NCBI RefSeq assembly: GCF_004331455.1
Contig: NZ_SJJR01000002.1
Coordinates: 458,092-522,091 of the forward strand
From: Micromonospora zingiberis
GTDB taxonomy: Bacteria; Actinomycetota; Actinomycetes; Mycobacteriales; Micromonosporaceae
DNA: 64,000 nt
Direction: 5' to 3'
Shown piece after piece: positions 58,312-64,000 of the stretch (its first letter is position 1; every line of letters begins with the position of its first letter). The notes under the pieces were generated by a model. That model saw only the letters and a program-made list of their open reading frames with translations. It did not search any database and was not told the origin of the DNA. A program made the position numbers and the translations under genes.

Positions 58312-58917
58312 TCAGAGCACGCGCAGGTCGGTGCAGAGCCAACTGCCGCGCCGGTGTTCCAGGCGTAACGCCATGGCCCAGCTGGCGTCGGCCGCTCCGG
58401 TGAGCACGGCGGCGGCCTCGATGGCGGCCGGGTTCAGCTCGCAGACGCGCAGCCGGCGCAGCCGCAGACCCGGGCGAGGGCTGCGGCGCCGCGTCGGCAC
58501 GCCACGGGAGGCGGCGCGAGCCAGCTCGGGCAGCAGTTGTGCGGTGCGCGCCGGATCGAGTTGGCGGCGCAGCTGCACCGGCGGCCGGAAGCCGTTGAAC
58601 ACCTCGATGCAGTTGGCCACGAAACGGTGGGCCACCCGGGTCGCCGCCGGGGTGGCGGTGGCCAGGGCGCCCGGCGGTAGCTGCCGGGCCGGGGCGGGGC
58701 GTCCCGGGACTGGACGGGCGGCGACGCGCTGGACCGGTGGGCGGTCGGGTTCACGCCGTGCGGGCCACGGTGGGAGGGCGAAGAGGTCGAGGGCGAGTTG
58801 CCCCTCGCCGGGCCCGGGCCAGCCGCTGCCCTCGTCGACGAAGGGCGGGTCGTACGCCGGTGCCGGCCGCAGTCGCACGGGCGGGCGGCTCGGCCCAGGT
58901 CGTCGGGGATCCATCAT
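58312..58917 (-). CDS. Rv3235 family protein
   Basis: A 201-residue protein, Pro/Arg-rich for 95 residues, then a conserved helical-beta C-terminal part (RFVANCIEVFNGFRPPVQLRR; WAMALRLEHRRGSWLCTDLRVL). This matches the Rv3235 family encoded near secA in actinobacteria. Function unknown. Two GTTTGCCTTC repeats lie 40 bases upstream of ATG 58917. Confidence 0.85.
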   Translation of the reverse strand: MMDPRRPGPSRPPVRLRPAPAYDPPFVDEGSGWPGPGEGQLALDLFALPPWPARREPDRPPVQRVAARPVPGRPAPARQLPPGALATATPAATRVAHRFVANCIEVFNGFRPPVQLRRQLDPARTAQLLPELARAASRGVPTRRRSPRPGLRLRRLRVCELNPAAIEAAAVLTGAADASWAMALRLEHRRGSWLCTDLRVL

Positions 58918-58956
58918 CGCCTGCCCTCAACTTCTCGCACGGCCGATGTTCCTTAC

Positions 58957-58976
58957 GTTTGCCTTCGTTTGCCTTC
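58957..58976 (-). promoter_or_regulatory. 10-bp-phased direct repeat upstream of the Rv3235-like gene
   Basis: GTTTGCCTTC occurs twice in a row. The same GTTTGCC pair with identical 10-base spacing occurs at 59288-59307 before the excisionase-type regulator gene. Confidence 0.55.
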
Positions 58977-59037
58977 GATGAGCCCCATTCTCAGGCATGG
59001 CAGAGGTGTCGGTCAATGGCTGCGTGAGGTGATCCGG

Positions 59038-59265
59038 CTACTCGGGGTCGCGCTCGGCCAGCGGGTTGCCGCGTACCCACTCGGCGGTCTCCGCGTACTT
59101 CCGCTGGATGTACTCCTCCAGTCGGGCGCGCTCCACGCGCCACTGACCCCGGCCGCCGATCTTGATCGCGGGTAGCTCGCCACTGCGCACCATGTGGTAG
59201 ACCTGCGAGTCCGACACGTTCAGCTCGGCGGCTACGTCGGACAGGAGCAGGAACCTCGGCTCCAC
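59038..59265 (-). CDS. excisionase-type helix-turn-helix DNA-binding protein
   Basis: A 75-residue winged HTH of the Xis/MerR type: [20 protein letters not shown], then [20 protein letters not shown]. The start GTG 59265 has GGGGAG five bases upstream; the longer frame upstream would read through the promoter repeats. Proteins of this fold (Xis, BldC) bind head-to-tail on direct repeats. Phased GTTTGCC pairs lie 23 bases upstream and before the next gene in the same direction, suggesting autoregulation and control of the Rv3235-like gene. Confidence 0.85.
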   Translation of the reverse strand: MEPRFLLLSDVAAELNVSDSQVYHMVRSGELPAIKIGGRGQWRVERARLEEYIQRKYAETAEWVRGNPLAERDPE

Positions 59266-59287
59266 CAGAACTCCCCGGGTTGGCGTC

Positions 59288-59307
59288 GTTTGCCTCAGTT
59301 TGCCATC
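59288..59307 (-). promoter_or_regulatory. 10-bp-phased direct repeat before the regulator gene
   Basis: GTTTGCCTCA followed by GTTTGCCATC, 23 bases upstream of the regulator start. Matches 58957-58976. Confidence 0.55.
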
Positions 59308-59486
59308 GAGGGCTGACTTCTCGGCAGTCACTGAGCATGCCATGCGCGACGCCAGGTAGGACACACCGGCCGTGCCGAACTTCCGCCAAGGCGGGTGCGG
59401 GGTGTATGACGGTCAGGGCGTACGGCAGATCGTGCGTCCGCCGGCGGAAAACGCTGGCGAGCGAAGCAGAGCGGGGGAGACCAACG

Positions 59487-60011
59487 GTGACCGACGAGCT
59501 TGTCCGGGTGTACCTGCCGGCAACCGTGCCGATGCTGACCAGGCTGCCCGAACACGGACTCACCGCGACCCAGGCGCACGCCGTGACCCCGATGCTGCGC
59601 GAGTGGTACGCCGAGGGCGACGAGGAGGAGTTGGAGTACGTCGCCTTCACCCGCGCCGCCCAGGATGCGCTGCAACTGCTCCGGCACGACCCGGCGGCGC
59701 CGCGTCGGCGGGTGGTGGTCTCGGCCGACCTGCCCGCGTCAGCGCTCGACCGGGGCGCCGGTGAGCTGGGTTCCAGCGTGGTGGAGCTGCGGGCGGCGGT
59801 ACCGGCCGGCGCCGTGGCGGCCCTGCACGTCGATGGCGCCGACGCGGTGCCGGATGTCGACGCCGCCGCGAAGGTGGTGGTGGAGGCGCTGGCCGGCGAC
59901 CCCGACGCGCAGTTCACCGTCGATGGTGCCGAGGACCACGAGTTGGAGTGGTACGACCCCAGCGAGCTGGAAGTCCTGCTGCGCGACGCCGCCGGCCCGG
60001 GTGACCGGTAG
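59487..60011 (+). CDS. DUF6912 family protein
   Basis: A 174-residue protein from GTG 59487, with GGGGGAG upstream. The opening [15 protein letters not shown] and the [30 protein letters not shown] end (acidic) fit the actinobacterial DUF6912 family found near secA. No enzymatic motif; cytoplasmic. Convergent with the membrane protein gene six bases away. Confidence 0.8.
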   Translation: MTDELVRVYLPATVPMLTRLPEHGLTATQAHAVTPMLREWYAEGDEEELEYVAFTRAAQDALQLLRHDPAAPRRRVVVSADLPASALDRGAGELGSSVVELRAAVPAGAVAALHVDGADAVPDVDAAAKVVVEALAGDPDAQFTVDGAEDHELEWYDPSELEVLLRDAAGPGDR

Positions 60012-60016
60012 CCCGC

Positions 60017-61126
60017 TCAGCGACCCGTCTTCGACCCGCCGTCGGCGCCGGTCGGCTCGGGCGCGCTGCCGTCCGGGGCGCCGGCCCCGGCGCCACCATC
60101 TCCGGCGGCGTCCTCCTCGGCGGCCGGGCTCAGCGTGCGCCCGAAGGTGATCATGGCGGTGAGCGCGCCCACGAACAGCACCCAGATGCCGTTGTCCACC
60201 CGGGAGGTGCCGAGCGAGGTCTGCGCCACCGCGTCCGCCTCGCTGAGGGCGGCGGCCAGGTCGATCAGGGAACGCCCGCCGACGCGGATGATCACCTCGG
60301 CGAGCAGGAGCAGCAGCCCGGGGCCGGCACCGGCGACCAGGTACGCCGGCCAGCGCAGGCCGCTGACGGTGGGGTCCTGGCGGGCGGCCCGCCGCCGTGC
60401 CCAGGTGAGATAGCCGAAGGCCAGGAAGCCGGCGATGAGACCGGCGAGCAACGATTCGGTACGCGACACCCAGCTGGCCGCGGTGACCAGCGACTGCTGG
60501 CTGTCGCCGGCGCCGAAGAGGTTGAACAGCGGATCCCGGGCGACACTGAACCCGACGACGAAGACCAGCGTGCCGAGCGCGGCGGAGGCGACGGCGCCGA
60601 CGATTGCGCCGTTGCGGGCGCCGGCCAGCGCGCCGCCGATGACGGCCGCGGCGGCGGTGGTGCCGGCGATGGTGCGGGTGGTGGTGTTTCCGGCGTAGCT
60701 GAGGTCGATGGCGAGGGCGGCGGCGAGGCCGACCAGCAGGCCGGCACCGACCGCCACCGCGAAGCGCAGGGTGGCCCGGTCGCCCCGACGGGTGACCGGT
60801 TCGCCGGCCGCCAGCCCCACTGCGGCGCCGGCCACCAGGGCGGCCGAGATCACGCCCGGCAACGCGAAGGCGGACAGGCTGATCGCGGTGACCCCGGCGG
60901 TGGCCGAGCTGATCGCTTCCCGGGTGGACCAGAGCATCGCGGCCAGCCAGCCGGCCGCCAACAGCGCGAGCCCGATGGCGCCCGGCGCGCGTGGTGCCCG
61001 CCCGGCCGGTGCGGCGGATCCGTCGGCGACCTGGCCCGGGGCCGAGCCCGGTGCAGCGGCCACCGGGTCGGTGGTCGGCGGCCGGTCGGGCTGCGCGGCG
61101 GTCGGCCCGCCGGGCTGGTTGCTCAT
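60017..61126 (-). CDS. multi-span membrane protein of unknown function
   Basis: A 369-residue protein from ATG 61126 with AAGGGGAG upstream. A 45-residue Pro/Ala-rich cytoplasmic head is followed by about eight spans rich in Gly/Ala (VISAALVAGAAVGLAAGEPV; GAVASAALGTLVFVVGFSV) and an acidic tail. No transporter signature recognised. Divergent from pruA. Confidence 0.75.
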   Translation of the reverse strand: MSNQPGGPTAAQPDRPPTTDPVAAAPGSAPGQVADGSAAPAGRAPRAPGAIGLALLAAGWLAAMLWSTREAISSATAGVTAISLSAFALPGVISAALVAGAAVGLAAGEPVTRRGDRATLRFAVAVGAGLLVGLAAALAIDLSYAGNTTTRTIAGTTAAAAVIGGALAGARNGAIVGAVASAALGTLVFVVGFSVARDPLFNLFGAGDSQQSLVTAASWVSRTESLLAGLIAGFLAFGYLTWARRRAARQDPTVSGLRWPAYLVAGAGPGLLLLLAEVIIRVGGRSLIDLAAALSEADAVAQTSLGTSRVDNGIWVLFVGALTAMITFGRTLSPAAEEDAAGDGGAGAGAPDGSAPEPTGADGGSKTGR

Positions 61127-61427
61127 CGTCTCCCCTTTGCCACCGGACCCGACGACCTGGCCCGGGTACGTCACCGGCAATCCAGCGTACGCGCCCGGGT
61201 CGGGCATCGGTCCGAGCCCCGCGCGCCGCCGAGGCGACCTACTTTCCTTCGGTCTCTCAGGTTATCCGGGTACGAATCAGTGCCAGATCACCGCGATGAC
61301 CTGTAGATCATTGGTCGCCCGCTGGCCGGGGTGCGATCGGTCGAAGCTGGGCGTGGAAAGATTGGGCCGAGGTCCCGCCACCCTGGGACCGGTTTCGCCA
61401 TCGCCGTCGAGATCGCCAGGAGCCCTG
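61127..61427. promoter_or_regulatory. divergent promoter region, membrane protein / pruA
   Basis: 301 bases without a gene. The stretch 61255-61310 is less G/C-rich and carries GATC-flanked symmetry (GATCACCGCG and CTGTAGATC). No confident promoter hexamers; CAGGAG gives the pruA ribosome site. Confidence 0.4.
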
Positions 61428-63056
61428 ATGGACGCCGTGTTCTCCGTACCCGAGCCGCGCAACGAGTCGGTGCGCACCTACGAGCCGGGCAGCACCGACA
61501 CCGAACGGCTCCAACGGCGACTCGCCGAGCTGGCCGGCGAGCGGATCGACCTGCCGATGACCATCGCGGGCGAGCAGCGGATGGCCGGCGGCGAGTCGAT
61601 CCGGGTGGTGCAACCGCACCGGCACGCGCACGTGCTCGGCGTCACCGGGCACGCCACCCACGACGACGCCCGGGCCGCCGTCAAGGCCGCCAAGGACGCC
61701 GCCCCCGGATGGCGGGCGCTGCCCTTCGAGGAGCGCGCGGCGATCTTCCTCCGCGCCGCCGAACTGCTCGCCGGCCCCTGGCGGGACACCCTCAACGCGG
61801 CCACCATGCTCGGCCAGTCGAAGACCGCCGTGCAGGCCGAGATCGACTCCGCCTGCGAGTTCATCGACTTCCTGCGGTTCAACGTGTACTTCGCCCGCAA
61901 GCTCCTCGCCGAGCAGCCGATGTCCTCGCCCGGGGTGTGGAACCGGTTCGACCACCGGCCGCTGGAGGGCTTCGTCTACGCGGTCACCCCGTTCAACTTC
62001 ACCGCGATCGCCGGGAACCTGCCCTCGGCGCCGGCCCTGCTCGGCAACACGGTGGTCTGGAAGCCGGGCCCGACCCAGCAGTTCGCCGCACACTTCACCA
62101 TGCGGCTGTTCGAGGCCGCCGGCCTGCCGCCCGGCGTGATCAACATGGTCACCGGCCGGGGCGAGGAGGTCTCCGACGTGGTGCTGGCCGACCCCGACCT
62201 GGCCGGCATCCACTTCACCGGCTCCACCAAGGTCTTCCAGCACCTGTGGCGCACCGTGGGGGAGAACATCGCCAGCTACCGGGGCTACCCCCGGCTGGTC
62301 GGCGAGACCGGCGGCAAGGACTTCGTGGTCGCGCACCCCAGCGCCGACGTCGACGCCCTGCACACCGCGCTGATCCGGGGCGCCTTCGAATACCAGGGCC
62401 AGAAGTGCTCGGCGGCCTCCCGGGCGTACGTCCCCCGGTCGATCTGGGAGGGTGGCCTGCGCGACCGGCTGGCCGCCACCGCGGACGGGCTGGCCTACGG
62501 CGACGTCACCGACTTCCGTAACTTCGGCGGCGCGGTGATCGACGACAAGGCGTTCGCCCGACACACCGCCGCGTTGGAGCTGATCTCCACCGACGAGAGC
62601 TGCCGGGTCATCGCCGGCGGCACCGCCGACGACTCGGTCGGCTGGTTCGTCCGCCCGACGATCTTCGAATGCGGCGACCCGGCGCACGAGACCTTCACCA
62701 CCGAGTACTTCGGGCCGATCCTCGGCGTGCATGTCTTCGACGACGCCCGCTTCGACGACGTGGTCACCCAGGCCGAGTCGATCGCGCCGTACGCGCTGAC
62801 CGGGTCGATCTTCGCCACCGACCGCCGGGTGGTCGACGCGGTGGCCGAGAAGATGCGGTACGCGGCCGGCAACTTCTACATCAACGACAAGCCGACCGGT
62901 GCGGTGGTCGGGCAGCAGCCCTTCGGCGGGGCCCGCGCCAGCGGCACCAACGACAAGGCCGGCTCCTGGCACAACCTGGTCCGCTGGATGTCCCCCCGGA
63001 CGATCAAGGAAACCTTCGTCCCGCCCACCGACCACACCTACCCCCACATGGGCTGA
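61428..63056 (+). CDS. pruA: L-glutamate gamma-semialdehyde (1-pyrroline-5-carboxylate) dehydrogenase
   Basis: A 542-residue monofunctional P5C dehydrogenase. AVTPFNFTAIAGNLPSAPAL, HFTGSTKVF, VGETGGKD and the catalytic GQKCSAASR are as in the PruA1 group. NDKPTGAVVGQQPFGGARAS is also typical. It oxidises glutamate semialdehyde from proline (or ornithine) to glutamate. No proline dehydrogenase gene is in the window. A paired terminator element follows. Confidence 0.94.
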   Translation: MDAVFSVPEPRNESVRTYEPGSTDTERLQRRLAELAGERIDLPMTIAGEQRMAGGESIRVVQPHRHAHVLGVTGHATHDDARAAVKAAKDAAPGWRALPFEERAAIFLRAAELLAGPWRDTLNAATMLGQSKTAVQAEIDSACEFIDFLRFNVYFARKLLAEQPMSSPGVWNRFDHRPLEGFVYAVTPFNFTAIAGNLPSAPALLGNTVVWKPGPTQQFAAHFTMRLFEAAGLPPGVINMVTGRGEEVSDVVLADPDLAGIHFTGSTKVFQHLWRTVGENIASYRGYPRLVGETGGKDFVVAHPSADVDALHTALIRGAFEYQGQKCSAASRAYVPRSIWEGGLRDRLAATADGLAYGDVTDFRNFGGAVIDDKAFARHTAALELISTDESCRVIAGGTADDSVGWFVRPTIFECGDPAHETFTTEYFGPILGVHVFDDARFDDVVTQAESIAPYALTGSIFATDRRVVDAVAEKMRYAAGNFYINDKPTGAVVGQQPFGGARASGTNDKAGSWHNLVRWMSPRTIKETFVPPTDHTYPHMG

Positions 63057-63061
63057 GATGT

Positions 63062-63116
63062 AAGGAAGGGCCCCTTCTTAACGCCTGGTGTATAGGAAGG
63101 GGCCCCGCTTAACACC
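63062..63116. terminator. paired AAGGAAGGGCCCCTT terminator element, copy 2
   Basis: 55 bp, the same layout as 25781-25835: AAGGAAGGGCCCCTTCTTAAC, a GCCTGGTGTAT spacer, AGGAAGGGGCCCCGCTTAAC and ACC. It starts five bases after the pruA stop. Confidence 0.8.
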
Positions 63117-63257
63117 GCTGCTCGGGGATGGGCGCTACCCGGGTGAGTGGTGCCGTGGCGGACCGTCGCGCGCCGACAGTGCACATAGGAAACCCCATTG
63201 GGTGGCGAAACGGTGAAATCCTGGACGGCGGCCCGGCAAAGTGGCAGCGTGAAGGGC

Positions 63258-63776
63258 ATGGCGGAATCCGGAGTCAACCCCACGGCGGCGGCCCTGCTCG
63301 GGCTGCTCCACGAGGGCCCCATGACAGGTGGCCAGTTGATGGCCGCCGCTGAGCGCCGACTGGCGCCGTACTGGTCGATGACCCGCAGTCAGGTCTACCG
63401 GGAGCTGCCGGTGTTGGCCGACAAGGGTCTCGTCCGGCTGGGTAAGCCCGGGCCGCGGATGAGTCAACCGTACGCGATCACGGCAGCCGGGAAACGAACA
63501 TTCTCCCGTTGGCTGGCCGAGGATCCGGGGCGCGACACCATCCGCAACCCGATCGCCCTGCGGATCGCCTTCGGGCAACTGCACTCTGCGAACCAGCTGA
63601 AGAGCCTTCAGGCCGCGGCCAACGAATACCACACCGAGGCCCTGGCCCGGGTCCGCGAGCAGGTCAAGAACGCTCGCAAGGAAGGCGACGCGTACGACGC
63701 GAGCGCCCTGGAGTTCGCCGTGGCGTACCACAAGGCCGCGCTGTCCTGGCTGAAGAGCGCGCCGGTCAGCAGCTGA
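63258..63776 (+). CDS. PadR family transcriptional regulator
   Basis: A 172-residue protein from ATG 63258 (GTG 63249 possible). Winged HTH (AALLGLLHEGPMTGGQLMAA, QVYRELPVLADKGLVRLG) and a C-terminal helical Vir_act_alpha_C domain. PadR proteins repress small transporter or detoxification genes. Target is not visible inside the window. Confidence 0.9.
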   Translation: MAESGVNPTAAALLGLLHEGPMTGGQLMAAAERRLAPYWSMTRSQVYRELPVLADKGLVRLGKPGPRMSQPYAITAAGKRTFSRWLAEDPGRDTIRNPIALRIAFGQLHSANQLKSLQAAANEYHTEALARVREQVKNARKEGDAYDASALEFAVAYHKAALSWLKSAPVSS

Positions 63777-63789
63777 TCGCCCCCGATTT

Positions 63790-64000
63790 GGCTCGGGACT
63801 GCGGGGCTCGCAAGCTCACTCCTCGCCCGAGCAGTGCTGATTTTGGCTCGGGACTGCGGGGCTCGCAAGCTCACTCCTCGCCCGAGCAGTGCTGATTTTG
63901 GCTCGGGACTGCGGGGCTCGCAAGCTCACTCCTCGCCCGAGCAGTGCTGATTTTGGCTCGGGACTGCGGGGCTCGCAAGCTCACTCCTCGCCCGAGCAGT
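63790..64000 (-). repeat. 4 x 55-bp tandem repeat (last copy cut by window)
   Basis: Copies begin at 63790, 63845, 63900 and 63955 and are nearly identical. On the minus strand each contains GCGAGGAGTGAGC and GCGAGCCCCGCAG, which are shared with 8410-8527 and 22703-22760. Each unit is closed by GCTCGGG/CCCGAGC inverted ends. The array probably continues past the window. Confidence 0.9.

Overview
The window is about 72% G+C chromosomal DNA of an actinobacterium, most likely Micromonospora or a close relative (Micromonosporaceae). Codons end almost always in G or C, many starts are GTG, and genes are chained by ATGA/GTGA overlaps. The order manB-Trm112-SIS isomerase-manA-ahcY-mtrA-mtrB-lpqB-comF-hpf-secA is the conserved actinobacterial core (as around Rv3235-Rv3257 of M. 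tuberculosis). DUF5753/DUF397 pairs and paired AAGGAAGGGCCCCTT terminator elements also fit the family. I found no rRNA, tRNA, CRISPR array, transposase or integrase.

1-12,994: polyamine/amino-acid locus. It holds two DadA-like FAD oxidoreductases, a class III aminotransferase, an Lrp/AsnC regulator, a PotDABC-type ABC importer, a saccharopine-dehydrogenase-like enzyme and an agmatinase-family ureohydrolase. A DUF5753 regulator with a tandemly duplicated DUF397 gene is inserted in it. The GABA part of the same catabolism (gabT, an aminobutyraldehyde-type dehydrogenase and a second aldehyde dehydrogenase) lies at 21.4-25.8 kb, and a pyrroline-5-carboxylate dehydrogenase lies at 61.4 kb.

13.0-14.6 kb: a small hairpin-rich island around a DUF559/AbiEi-like gene.

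14.5-20.6 kb: a six-gene operon resembling glycopeptide (Van) resistance: response regulator, sensor kinase, membrane acyltransferase-3 protein, fold-II PLP serine/threonine racemase-dehydratase, D-Ala-D-X ligase and VanX-type dipeptidase. The layout looks like a VanT serine racemase split into a membrane half and an unrelated PLP enzyme. A secreted protein with two RlpA-like barrels follows. This is the strongest candidate for something undescribed.

25.8-31.1 kb: a polymorphic toxin locus. A YwqJ-deaminase/SUKH-3 protein is divergent from a YbaB-like gene, a WXG-like small protein and a 1047-residue toxin ending in a glutamine-deamidase domain.

31.2-39.3 kb: mannose metabolism and methyl cycle (secreted anchor protein, manB, Trm112, SIS isomerase, CDF transporter, manA, ahcY). 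39.3-46.7 kb: an RDD/SpoIIM/DUF58/MoxR/DUF4350/DUF4129 membrane block. 46.9-58.2 kb: mtrAB-lpqB-comF, hpf, two double-GNAT genes and secA. 58.3-64.0 kb: Rv3235-like protein, an excisionase-type regulator with phased direct repeats at its own and its neighbour's promoter, a DUF6912 protein, a membrane protein, pruA and a PadR regulator.

Dispersed repeats are a theme. A short GC-rich element (GCGAGGAGTG...GAGCCCCGCAG) sits at gene junctions in potB-potC and before gabT, and as four 55-bp copies at the window end. In the pot operon the inserted elements form mini-ORFs whose starts and stops overlap the flanking genes, so translational coupling is preserved.
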